From: JADCRZ01 sp037718865
GTDB lineage: Bacteria; Bacteroidota; Bacteroidia; Chitinophagales; Chitinophagaceae
DNA: 64,000 nt
Direction: 5' to 3'
Assembly: GCA_037718865.1 (NCBI GenBank)
Contig: JBBJMP010000005.1
Location: 62,001 to 126,000, forward strand
Part shown: piece by piece, positions 17,283 through 24,942 of the stretch
Numbering within the stretch: the stretch's first letter is position 1
Layout: every line of letters begins with the position of its first letter
Position numbers and translations under genes: made by a program
The notes under the pieces: model-generated
Seen by the model: only the letters and a program-made list of their open reading frames with translations
What the model was told of the DNA's origin: nothing
The model's database searches: none

Positions 17283-17428
17283 ACTTCACAATTTTAAGTA
17301 GTAAAACTAAGTGAAGTAGCGTCAGCGAACCTCATCATAATATGATGAGGTTCCATTAAAAATAAGCTCTGATTTTATTTTAAGTGTTGACAGGTGATGA
17401 TCCAACTGTTGCACGTTTTGCAACAGTT
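17282..17428. promoter_or_regulatory. cluster of inverted repeats upstream of the helix-turn-helix gene
   Basis: Three perfect inverted repeats: TACTTCAC/GTGAAGTA (17282-17289 with 17311-17318), GAACCTCATCAT/ATGATGAGGTTC (17327-17353, 3-nt loop) and AACTGTTGCA/TGCAACAGTT (17404-17428, 5-nt loop). None is followed by a long T run on the relevant strand, so operator sites are likelier than terminators. Confidence 0.5.
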
Positions 17429-17533
17429 TACTTTTTGCTAAGTTCTTTGACTGGTCTGCGTCTATGCAAGTATTCAATTTCGCTACCCTGAAAATCCGTT
17501 CTTAAATACTTAACCGGAGAATTATCATCTATG

Positions 17534-18517
17534 CTAGTTTTTAAGATTAATCAGGTTTACCACTACTTTTATCATCATATCCTTTTCCTCTGGCTTGCTT
17601 TCCGCTATCATTAGGGTTAGCGCCACTAACGCATTATCAGCTATCCGCTTTGAACCATCTGACCGGTATAAAATATCGTTCTTTTCCAGGAACCATACAA
17701 ATAGAAAAGCTGCAATGCGTTTGTTACCATCGGAAAAAGAATGGTTTTTGATAACGAAATAGAGCAGGTTAGCGGCCTTTTCTTCCACGCTGGGATAAAG
17801 GTCTTCCCCGCCAAAGGTCTGGTAAATAGTAGCCAGTGAGCCTTGAAAAGAATCATCCTTTTCATTACCAAAAAGAGCGCTTCCGCCAAATTTATCTTTT
17901 AATCCTTTTATAGCCGTCATAGCGGCGGTATAAGTAATCTGGAATATCTCCTGTGAAGTGGTGTTATGAATTTGCAATACCTGGTGGTCATATTGATCGA
18001 GTACATCCAAGGCGTATGTATAACTGGTAACTATTCTAATCAAACCGGTTGCTTCATCAGAGCTTAATTCCTTATTCGCTATTACATTGCCCAGCAGCTT
18101 TACGGTTTGTTTAAGATCATCCAATTGGCGGGACTGTTCCTGCAGATGCTTGGCATCAATTACATAACCTTTTGTCAAATAATCTTTTAGAACCTGATTT
18201 GCCCAAATTCTAAACTGTGTGCCTCTCTGAGATTTGATACGGTACCCTACTGATATTATTACGTCTAAATTGTAATATCTTGTTTTATACTTCTTACCAT
18301 CGGCGGCAGTTGTCAAGGAATCCTTGACAACTGAAAACTCAGTTAGCTCATTTTCTTTAAAAATATTCTTAATGTGAAGACTAATATTCTGCTTACTCTG
18401 CTGAAATAACTCCACCATCTGGATCTGGTTGAGCCATACTGTATCCTGTTCCAACTTAACTTCAATTGATGCTTTGCCATCAGAGGTTTGATATATAATG
18501 ATTTGATTATTTTCCAT
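17534..18517 (-). CDS. RhuM-Fic/DOC fusion protein
   Basis: A 327-residue protein from the ATG at 18515-18517; an in-frame ATG eight codons upstream is less likely because relatives begin near IIIYQTSDGK. The N-terminal two-thirds is a RhuM (virulence protein) domain with WLNQIQMVELFQ, KYKTRYYNLDVIISVGYRIKS and RGTQFRIWAN. The C-terminal part holds the Fic/Doc active-site motif HSFSDGNKR at 259-267. The motif has Lys at the position where AMPylating Fic proteins have Gly, as in Doc-type kinases. No antitoxin-type partner is obvious next to it. It is often found beside type I restriction systems; a toxin or defence role is inferred. Confidence 0.88.
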   Translation of the reverse strand: MENNQIIIYQTSDGKASIEVKLEQDTVWLNQIQMVELFQQSKQNISLHIKNIFKENELTEFSVVKDSLTTAADGKKYKTRYYNLDVIISVGYRIKSQRGTQFRIWANQVLKDYLTKGYVIDAKHLQEQSRQLDDLKQTVKLLGNVIANKELSSDEATGLIRIVTSYTYALDVLDQYDHQVLQIHNTTSQEIFQITYTAAMTAIKGLKDKFGGSALFGNEKDDSFQGSLATIYQTFGGEDLYPSVEEKAANLLYFVIKNHSFSDGNKRIAAFLFVWFLEKNDILYRSDGSKRIADNALVALTLMIAESKPEEKDMMIKVVVNLINLKN

Positions 18518-18581
18518 TACCGATTTAAATTGATTTACCACTTTAGAATCTACTCAGAAAACCCAGTATTGATACAACACG

Positions 18582-19100
18582 TCACTTTTTGAACCCTATC
18601 CTTTCTCTTTCGTCCCATTTCTTTTGTGCTGCTTTTTCGTCTAAAAGGTTTTCAATGGCATCGTAAATGCTGTTTAATTGTGTATCGTGTTCACCCAATC
18701 GTTGTCTTATTTCTGCCAACTGTTCTTTTAAATCATTTTGCTTCAATGCAAGCCGCCTGATTTCTACAAAAGCCCTCATGATCGCTATATTCATATTAAT
18801 CGCTTTATCAGAGTTTAAAACACCGCTTAACATAGCAACTCCCTGCTCGGTAAAAGCGTAGGGCAGATACCTTGTGCCTCCCCTACTGTTTGAGGTTTCA
18901 TTTTGCAACCTCAAACCTTCAAACTCTTCTTTGGTAAGCTGAAACATAAAGTCTTTCGGGAACCTTTTTAGATTACGTTTTACGGCAAGATTTAGAGCTT
19001 TGGTTTCAGTTTCATATAAAGCTGCTAAATCCCTGTCCAGCATAACCCTTTCGCCTCTTATTTCATATATTCTGTTTTGAATGCTTTGTATTATTTGCAT
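18582..19100 (-). CDS. ORF6N domain protein
   Basis: A 172-residue protein. Residues about 8-95 are an ORF6N DNA-binding domain (YEIRGERVMLDRDLAALYE, KRNLKRFPKDFMFQLTKEEF, RYLPYAFTEQGVAML). The C-terminal part is a coiled coil (LKQNDLKEQLAEIRQRLGEH and on). ORF6N proteins are phage- and element-encoded DNA-binding proteins of unclear function. It is 64 bases upstream of the RhuM-Fic gene in the same direction, so co-transcription is likely. Confidence 0.88.
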   Translation of the reverse strand: MQIIQSIQNRIYEIRGERVMLDRDLAALYETETKALNLAVKRNLKRFPKDFMFQLTKEEFEGLRLQNETSNSRGGTRYLPYAFTEQGVAMLSGVLNSDKAINMNIAIMRAFVEIRRLALKQNDLKEQLAEIRQRLGEHDTQLNSIYDAIENLLDEKAAQKKWDERERIGFKK

Positions 19101-19138
19101 AATCGATAGTTTTAAAAATGCACGAACTTTTTGCTGCC

Positions 19139-19492
19139 TTATCCTTTCAAAATGTTCTTTTGCAAATACTTGTTTACGTATTCATCCGCATCAAAAACCT
19201 CATTGTTCTTGTCCTTTTCCAACCATTTCAGCACATCAGCTCTCTTAAATTTATACAACTTGCCAACTTTTAAAAAGGGGATTTCACCCTTATTGCAGGC
19301 TGCGTACACCACTGCCGCTTCCACTTTCAGGAATATGGCGACATCTTTTACATTCATTAAAGCACCTTCATCATCAATACCGCTTTTTGGTTGGCTGCCT
19401 AAAAATTCCGTCAGCATTATTTTAACCTGGTGTACTTCTTTTTCGATATCCTCCAGGCGATCTTCAATTGTTCTGTTTGATCCTGCTTTCAT
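19139..19492 (-). CDS. excisionase-type helix-turn-helix protein
   Basis: A 117-residue protein with an N-terminal coiled coil (TIEDRLEDIEKEVHQVKIML) and a C-terminal HTH_17-type DNA-binding domain (MNVKDVAIFLKVEAAVVYAA, FLKVGKLYKFKRADVLKWLE). Small proteins of this kind next to integrases of Bacteroidota elements act as excisionases or transposition regulators. It is 21 bases downstream of the integrase on the same strand. Confidence 0.8.
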   Translation of the reverse strand: MKAGSNRTIEDRLEDIEKEVHQVKIMLTEFLGSQPKSGIDDEGALMNVKDVAIFLKVEAAVVYAACNKGEIPFLKVGKLYKFKRADVLKWLEKDKNNEVFDADEYVNKYLQKNILKG

Positions 19493-19513
19493 AAACTGGT
19501 AATTGAAAGATTT

Positions 19514-20629
19514 TTAAATAGAAAGCTTGTGTGCCGCTGTTACCTTGTTCCGGTCAGGCACTTTGCTGTAAAGCTGCGTTGTCTTTACATGTTTATGGTT
19601 AAGCATTTTACTGATGATATAAATGTCTTCACCCTTTGCCACCAGTTGTGTAGCATATGTATGACGGAAACAGTGAAAAGTGATCTTCTTTCTAATGCCG
19701 ACCATCTGGCACCAAGTTCTTAATTTATCCCGTGTTCTTGAATAGTTTAAATCAGGAAATACCAGATCATTATGACCTTTTCTTTTTCCAAGCAGGTCAA
19801 CTGCCTGTTGACTGATAAAATGTTTTACCGGACGTTTTGGCTTGGGATCAATGAAATAAAAGTACCAGGATGCAAGATCATTCGAATACTCCAACTCGTT
19901 CCATCTTAAAGACTTTATCGCTCCAAAACGAAGGCCGGTTAAAATTGCAAAAAGGGAAGCGCGGTAAACCGTATCATCGTTTATTTTATGCATTTTTAAT
20001 TTTTCAATCTCTTCGTCCGTTAAGTATTGCCTGGTTACTTCCACATTTTTGATCCGTTCAACTTTTAACGTCGGATTGCTGACAAGGTAATTTTGAATGA
20101 AAGCTTTCTCTACTACATTGCAGAACTTGTCGTAATAGGAAGCTACTGTATTCCTGTCCAGGCTCAATGTTTTGGAACGCAGTGAATGGGTGGTCAGCAA
20201 ATACTCTTTGAACCGTTCCAGAAAAAATTCATCAATTGCCCGGAACTTTACATGGTCACCTGCAAAACGCTGCAGGAATTTTAGGGCGCTTTTGTAATGC
20301 TCTACGTTTTTATCTGATCTTGCTTTATTGTGCACGTAGTCTCTGGCAAAAAGGGAGAAATCGCCTTCCAGCACATCTTTATTGTACAGGTTATTTTCAT
20401 CCAGCATCAATGACTTCATCCGTTTCAGAAAAATCTTTTCGGCAATTTCCCGGTTCAGTTCATTCTGCTTCTTTTCAAAAGCCGTTTTTGGATCGGGCTG
20501 AATATATAATTTCAGAAACTCCCGGCGTGTGTGGATTTTCTTTTGTGGGTTCCAGACAGGTGGATAGTAGTCAATATATAGACTGGGCTTACCGTCAGTT
20601 AACTTCTTTTCCCTTATTTTACCTCTCAT
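19514..20629 (-). CDS. tyrosine recombinase (integrase) of the island
   Basis: A 371-residue site-specific recombinase. An Arm/SAM-like DNA-binding N-terminal half (about 1-195) leads to the catalytic domain. Residues visible: R234 in TGLRFGAIKS, H319 and R322 in HCFRH, H345/H347 in LNHKH and nucleophile Y354 in TQLYSK. The set is complete. It presumably recombines the TTCTGTATCGG-containing site at the 3' end of mnmE, 0.6 kb away. It overlaps the upstream excisionase-like gene by 4 nt. Bacteroidota integrases of this size are common on mobilizable and conjugative elements. Confidence 0.93.
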   Translation of the reverse strand: MRGKIREKKLTDGKPSLYIDYYPPVWNPQKKIHTRREFLKLYIQPDPKTAFEKKQNELNREIAEKIFLKRMKSLMLDENNLYNKDVLEGDFSLFARDYVHNKARSDKNVEHYKSALKFLQRFAGDHVKFRAIDEFFLERFKEYLLTTHSLRSKTLSLDRNTVASYYDKFCNVVEKAFIQNYLVSNPTLKVERIKNVEVTRQYLTDEEIEKLKMHKINDDTVYRASLFAILTGLRFGAIKSLRWNELEYSNDLASWYFYFIDPKPKRPVKHFISQQAVDLLGKRKGHNDLVFPDLNYSRTRDKLRTWCQMVGIRKKITFHCFRHTYATQLVAKGEDIYIISKMLNHKHVKTTQLYSKVPDRNKVTAAHKLSI

Positions 20630-21012
20630 AAATTTCCATATTTAGAAGTCAGATAATTGATAACAGCATCTTTTTTGAACAGCAATCGTTTCCCGATTTT
20701 AACCCTGGGAAACGCAGGATCTTTGATTAACCGGAATATCGTCCGTTCACTCAATCCGGTCACAGCTGAAAGGCCACGTGTTCCTACCATTTCTGCTGAA
20801 CTATCTCCGGAAACACTCCTGATCTGTTGCTTACCATCTAATAATTGCCGCTCTGTATCAGCCTGCGACACATCTACCCTGGCATTTTTCTGCCTTTTTT
20901 TATAATTGGATTTGGCACATTGATCGGAGCAAAACTTTGTTACGGTTGTTTTTGCTATGAATACCTTATTACAATGTTGACACACCTTATTTATGCGGAT
21001 GTTACTACTCAT
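20626..21012 (-). CDS. zinc-ribbon / helix-turn-helix excisionase-like protein
   Basis: A 128-residue protein. The N-terminal CxxC ... CxxxC arrangement (CQHCNKVF and FCSDQCAKSN) is a small zinc-ribbon-like motif, and the C-terminal domain (GLSAVTGLSERTIFRLIKDP, RVKIGKRLLFKKDAVINYL) is an excisionase-type helix-turn-helix. It starts the integrase operon and overlaps the integrase by 4 nt. A role in excision or control of the island is inferred from place and domain. Confidence 0.82.
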   Translation of the reverse strand: MSSNIRINKVCQHCNKVFIAKTTVTKFCSDQCAKSNYKKRQKNARVDVSQADTERQLLDGKQQIRSVSGDSSAEMVGTRGLSAVTGLSERTIFRLIKDPAFPRVKIGKRLLFKKDAVINYLTSKYGNL

Positions 21013-21182
21013 AAATTAAACCTTGAATGACTGGAGGTGCATACAACTGCCTTACAATGACTCATGCTGACATATACTGCCATAAATTCTCTTTTCTCCG
21101 GCTGGCTATGTACCGCACCTGGAACTTTAAGAAAGGTACAAACAAAAATGATAGAAAAATACAAATGAAGTTAAATTACGGC

Positions 21183-21210
21183 ATACGCCTGTAATTCAAT
21201 ACAGGCGTAT
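21183..21210. repeat. perfect inverted repeat next to the right attachment site
   Basis: ATACGCCTGTA and TACAGGCGTAT, 11-bp arms with a 6-nt loop, 33 bases inside the island from the shared CTTCAGTTA block. No T run follows on either strand, so an integrase or excisionase arm site is at least as likely as a terminator for mnmE. Confidence 0.5.
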
Positions 21211-21242
21211 ATTATAGGAGATTAAGCAGAGTAAGATGGGGT

Positions 21243-21277
21243 TAACTGAAGTTATAACGCTATTTGCCGATACAGAA
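21243..21277 (-). repeat. right attachment site at the 3' end of mnmE
   Basis: TTCTGTATCGG (21267-21277), 15 nt, CTTCAGTTA (21243-21251), in the same order and spacing as at 6668-6702. The first block encodes FCIG of the MnmE C-terminus; the stop TAG follows at 21260-21262. Confidence 0.85.
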
Positions 21278-22642
21278 CTTACTAAATATATAATCCAACT
21301 GGTCTTCCGTCGTAATTTCACCGGTTATTTCGCCAACCTGTTGAAGACAAGTCCTGATATCCAAAGCAAGCAGGTCCCCGGAAATCAGTGTATCCAACCC
21401 CGTTTTAATATCTTGCAATGATCGGTTTATCTTCTCCAGAATGTGATAATGCCTGGCATTCGTAATGACCGTATCTTCAAAAGAAACATTACCCTCTAAA
21501 ACTATCCCAACGAGTTTCTTCTTTAATATTTCTATTCCTAGATCTTGCCTCGCAGAAATAAAAACAGTGTCAGGAATACGGTCAAATTTATCTTCAGTAA
21601 GCTGCCCGGGTACCAAATCAGACTTATTACCTACCAGAAGATATTTCAGCTGGTCAACTTTTAACTGCCTGCTGGTTGCCATCAGTTCTTCAATCGTTGT
21701 TTCATCAATATCGAATAAATAAATTACAATATCCGATTGCTGCATTTTTTGAAGGCTTTTTTCAATGCCCAAACCTTCAATACTGCCAATCTCATGCTCG
21801 CGGATACCCGCTGTATCAACCAACCGAAACAGGATGCCATCGATATTGATCGTCTCCTCAATCGTATCCCTGGTAGTCCCGGCAATACTGCTGACAATGG
21901 CCCGGTTTTCTTTCAACAACACGTTTAATAAAGTAGACTTGCCCGCATTAGGTTTGCCTACTATGGCTACCTGAACCCCATTCTTAATTACATTCCCCAT
22001 TTTAAAGGAATACAGGAGCTCAGACACAGTCTGCTCAGCATTCGACACCAAGTGATATAATTGTGAACGATCAGCAAATTCCACATCCTCCTGCGAGAAG
22101 TCCAGTTCCAGTTCAATAAGGGCAGAAAACCGGATAAGCTGTTCACGCAGTTCCCTTAATATTTGAGAAAAACCACCACGGATATTATTCATGGCCGTTT
22201 TATGTGAAGCGGCTGTGTTACTGGCTATCAGATCAGCGACTGCTTCCGCCTGCGTGAGATCAAGCTTTCCGCTTAAGAATGCCCTTTGGGTAAATTCGCC
22301 GGCCCTCGCCAGCCTAGCACCCTTATTAAGACATGCCTGAACAATCTGTTGCTCAATATATGGAGATCCGTGGCAGGAGATTTCAACTACATCCTCGCCC
22401 GTATAAGACCGCGGACTTCTAAACAGCGAAACAACCACTTCGTCTATAAATATGCTGTGCTCCTTTAGATAACCGATATGTATGGTATGCGACTGCTGCG
22501 AGAGGAGGTTCTTAGAAGGCATCAATTGCGACACAATAGATACAGACTTCTTTCCGCTTAACCTTATTACTCCTATTGCGCTAACACCCGGTGGAGTAGC
22601 TAACGCTACTATTGTGTCATCCCATACTAAACTATCATTCAA
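21260..22642 (-). CDS. mnmE: tRNA uridine-5-carboxymethylaminomethyl modification GTPase MnmE
   Basis: A 460-residue protein, full length for the family. The N-terminal tetrahydrofolate-binding domain starts at DDTIVALATPPGVSAIGVIRLSG. The G domain carries GKPNAGKS at 229-236 and DTAG, and the C-terminus is FCIGK, with the Cys conserved in the family. With MnmG it modifies U34 of certain tRNAs. A TAGTTTTG element at 22662-22669 (minus strand) fits a -7 box with a leader of about 13 nt. Its 3' end is the integration site of the island, and the last codons now come from the element side of the crossover or lie within the shared core. The reading frame is intact. Confidence 0.96.
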   Translation of the reverse strand: MNDSLVWDDTIVALATPPGVSAIGVIRLSGKKSVSIVSQLMPSKNLLSQQSHTIHIGYLKEHSIFIDEVVVSLFRSPRSYTGEDVVEISCHGSPYIEQQIVQACLNKGARLARAGEFTQRAFLSGKLDLTQAEAVADLIASNTAASHKTAMNNIRGGFSQILRELREQLIRFSALIELELDFSQEDVEFADRSQLYHLVSNAEQTVSELLYSFKMGNVIKNGVQVAIVGKPNAGKSTLLNVLLKENRAIVSSIAGTTRDTIEETINIDGILFRLVDTAGIREHEIGSIEGLGIEKSLQKMQQSDIVIYLFDIDETTIEELMATSRQLKVDQLKYLLVGNKSDLVPGQLTEDKFDRIPDTVFISARQDLGIEILKKKLVGIVLEGNVSFEDTVITNARHYHILEKINRSLQDIKTGLDTLISGDLLALDIRTCLQQVGEITGEITTEDQLDYIFSKFCIGK

Positions 22643-22706
22643 CGTGAATCGGTTTTTGCTTCAAAACTAGGGTAATTTCTGGACTGGCTTCGCTTATACA
22701 AAGCAT

Positions 22707-22735
22707 AAAAAATCCCCTTCAATCTGAAGGGGATC
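22707..22735 (-). terminator. Rho-independent terminator of the exbB-exbD-exbD-tonB operon
   Basis: Minus strand: 9-bp stem ATCCCCTTC/GAAGGGGAT (22712-22734, 5-nt loop) followed by six T, 23 bases past the tonB stop. Confidence 0.88.
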
Positions 22736-22757
22736 TTCTATACTTCGTTCAAAAAAT

Positions 22758-23594
22758 TTATTCTACTTCTAACCTGAAAGTAATAGGTTGTTTTTTATAA
22801 GACTTCACCTTACGGCCGTTCTGAATTGCTGGTTCCCATTTACCACTCTTCTTAATCACGCGAACAGCTTCATCCCTTAGTCCTCCGGTTGACGGTCCGC
22901 TTACAGCCTCTACATCACTAACGTTTCCTTCCTTATCGACTATAAACTGAACAACAATGGTACCTTGAATTTCATTATCCTGAGCTTCTTGTGGATACTT
23001 AAGCGTTTTGTTCAGGTAACGTGACCAGGCACTTGCTCCACCCGGATAAGAAGATTCAATCTCAACCTTAGTAAAGGTCTTATCGTAATCCTCTTCAACT
23101 TTTTTCGGCGCTTCAATTACCCCCTTACCGGCATCACTAACTGGCGGCGCAACAATGCCCTCATCCTTAACGCCTTCCTGGTTTATAGCGCCGATCTTTG
23201 TGTCTTCCAATTTTTCTACTTCAGGCGGCTTCTCATCTTCTTTGACTTCTTCATCCTTCACAATCTTCGGTGGAGTGAATTTTGCCATTTCAACTTTAGG
23301 CGGTTCGGGTGGCGGAGGTGGTGGAGGTGGTGGCAACTCCTCTTTTTTTTCCTCTTGTTTAATTTCCTCCAGTTGAACATCTTCCACAATCATTTCAGTT
23401 TTTTTCTCTTCTGGAAGATTAGCTGCCACAAGATACCCTACAAAAAGTACTGTGACGAGAACCGCTGTTACAATAAGCGCGATTACCATTCGCCTGTTGT
23501 ACGTTTTGCGCAGCTCATAGGCACCGTAATCTTTATTCCTGCCTTCGAAAATGATGTCCAGGACATCGGCAGTCATAATTTTATTTAATTCCAT
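22758..23594 (-). CDS. tonB: TonB energy transducer
   Basis: A 278-residue protein with a short cytoplasmic N-terminus (LRKTYNRR), one membrane segment (MVIALIVTAVLVTVLFVGYL, residues 31-50), a Pro- and Lys/Glu-rich linker including nine consecutive Pro near residue 90, and a TonB C-terminal domain from about 175 (SSYPGGASAW, GTIVVQFIVDKEGNVSDVEA, SGKWEPAIQNGRKVKS). It passes proton-motive-force energy from ExbB/ExbD to outer-membrane receptors. Last gene of the four-gene operon; a terminator follows. Confidence 0.95.
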   Translation of the reverse strand: MELNKIMTADVLDIIFEGRNKDYGAYELRKTYNRRMVIALIVTAVLVTVLFVGYLVAANLPEEKKTEMIVEDVQLEEIKQEEKKEELPPPPPPPPPEPPKVEMAKFTPPKIVKDEEVKEDEKPPEVEKLEDTKIGAINQEGVKDEGIVAPPVSDAGKGVIEAPKKVEEDYDKTFTKVEIESSYPGGASAWSRYLNKTLKYPQEAQDNEIQGTIVVQFIVDKEGNVSDVEAVSGPSTGGLRDEAVRVIKKSGKWEPAIQNGRKVKSYKKQPITFRLEVE

Positions 23595-23648
23595 AATAAA
23601 TATTTTTAATTAGATTCAGATCAACCGAAATTCCACACATATCGCGCG

Positions 23649-24176
23649 TTAACCACCAGTAGCCGCTATCAGCTGATTTTCCACAGGAGATATATCGACA
23701 AGTGCAAATATCTTAACCTCATTAATAGTCATCTCATCCAATGCATCTACAGTATTTTTGTAGGTTGACTCGTCATGAGGTTTAATAACTACCACAAAAT
23801 CTTTGGAATTGGTAGATTTCTTTTTCGTCGTGATTACTTCCCGGATGTCCTTAAAAGAAGTCGTCTTAAAATTAGCGCCATCCGGTGCTAATATACCCTC
23901 ATAATAATAGACAACATCGTTTTTGCCCAATAATAATGTAAGGGCTCCCGATTCTTTTGCCTTGTTCTGCTCTTCCGGTTTATCCGTGTCTTTTGGAAGG
24001 AATAGTCTCATGGCGGTAGGCTGGCTCATCGTTGTCGTAAAGATGAAAAAAGTGATGAGCAAAAAACCCAAATCCACCATTGGAGTAAGGTCTACTCTTG
24101 TAGACATTTTCTTACCCTTCTTAACGCCCGGGCCTTTCTTATGCCCGCCGCCACTCGAAGTATCCATTTCTGCCAT
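23649..24176 (-). CDS. exbD: ExbD/TolR-type biopolymer transport protein (second copy)
   Basis: A 175-residue protein: basic Gly-rich N-terminus, one membrane segment (VDLTPMVDLGFLLITFFIFT, with the conserved Asp), and a periplasmic domain. The VDLTPMVDLGF motif and its Asp form part of the proton path in ExbD. Second of two exbD genes in tandem, 44 bases from the first; two non-identical ExbD proteins in one operon are usual in Bacteroidota. Confidence 0.93.
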   Translation of the reverse strand: MAEMDTSSGGGHKKGPGVKKGKKMSTRVDLTPMVDLGFLLITFFIFTTTMSQPTAMRLFLPKDTDKPEEQNKAKESGALTLLLGKNDVVYYYEGILAPDGANFKTTSFKDIREVITTKKKSTNSKDFVVVIKPHDESTYKNTVDALDEMTINEVKIFALVDISPVENQLIAATGG

Positions 24177-24220
24177 GGCTAAAAAATTTTAATTAGTTAA
24201 TAATATTATTCCTAATAATG

Positions 24221-24901
24221 TCATTCTTCCGCTTCAGCTATCCTTGTCATGTTTTTCCGATACAGGTCTGTTCCGGCAGGAACATTCTCAGGGTTTGTAA
24301 CCATCTGAAATTTCATTTCGTCATTCTTCTTGAAAGAATTGATCACTGCATGAAAAGACGGGTATTTAGATTCATTGTCGCCCTTCAGCAGCAAGTTCAT
24401 TTTCTTTCCCTGAAAGGCACTCTTGGCAGCAGCTATCCAGTCAATCATCTGGTTATCTAAAGTATCCCGTACCGGAATACCTTCTGTCTGTTTAATCTGA
24501 TCGTCAAGATTTAAATGAAGGAAAGACTTTAGCTTACTAAAAGGAACACCCACAAATTGGGCCTTTGTAAAATTAGCCATCTCAGCCTCATTCAATCCCA
24601 AGTTCTTCCTGGAGTTGATAGCTTCAATGACTTCTCTGCGGGGAGCATCTTCAGACATGGAGAAAAAAACCTTGCCATCCTTATCAATAGTGATTAGCAC
24701 AACATCATCCTGCGGAGCCACTTTCGAGGCAACCGAATTCGGTGTTACCACAGCCAAAGCCTCAGAAGGTTTAAACTTAGTAGTCAAAATGAAAAATGCT
24801 AATAACAGGAAAGCCACGTCACACATGGCAGTCATATCAACGGCCGTACTTTTGCGGGGAACTTTAACTTTAGGCATATTGTAAATTATTTCAGTTGTCA
24901 A
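24221..24901 (-). CDS. exbD: ExbD/TolR-type biopolymer transport protein (first copy)
   Basis: A 226-residue protein with one membrane segment (VDMTAMCDVAFLLLAFFILT, residues about 22-41) containing the conserved Asp, then a larger periplasmic domain than its neighbour. It acts with ExbB and TonB in the inner membrane. 41 bases after exbB in the same operon. Confidence 0.92.
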   Translation of the reverse strand: MTTEIIYNMPKVKVPRKSTAVDMTAMCDVAFLLLAFFILTTKFKPSEALAVVTPNSVASKVAPQDDVVLITIDKDGKVFFSMSEDAPRREVIEAINSRKNLGLNEAEMANFTKAQFVGVPFSKLKSFLHLNLDDQIKQTEGIPVRDTLDNQMIDWIAAAKSAFQGKKMNLLLKGDNESKYPSFHAVINSFKKNDEMKFQMVTNPENVPAGTDLYRKNMTRIAEAEE

Positions 24902-24942
24902 CTAAGATTCAATTCCTGCCATAATCCATACAGCACCACGAT

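Larger units (their letters stand above)
6692..21277. mobile_element. genomic island integrated at the 3' end of mnmE, about 14.6 kb
   Basis: Bounded by direct repeats TTCTGTATCGG at 6692-6702 and 21267-21277. Next to the mnmE end lie, in order, an excisionase-like gene and a tyrosine recombinase, the usual layout for an integrative element. Inside are further helix-turn-helix, ORF6N and RhuM-Fic genes, a mobC-like gene with a relaxase stub, a type I restriction-modification operon and an IS3-interrupted lipoprotein gene. The 3' end of mnmE/trmE is the known target of the SGI1 family of islands, which use a tyrosine recombinase; similarity here is in target site, not shown by homology. Likely no longer self-mobilizable because the relaxase is gone. 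Confidence 0.8.

Noticed and set aside
23155..23376. Gly/Ser-rich plus-strand frame over tonB
   Set aside because: It is the antisense image of the Pro-rich linker of TonB.
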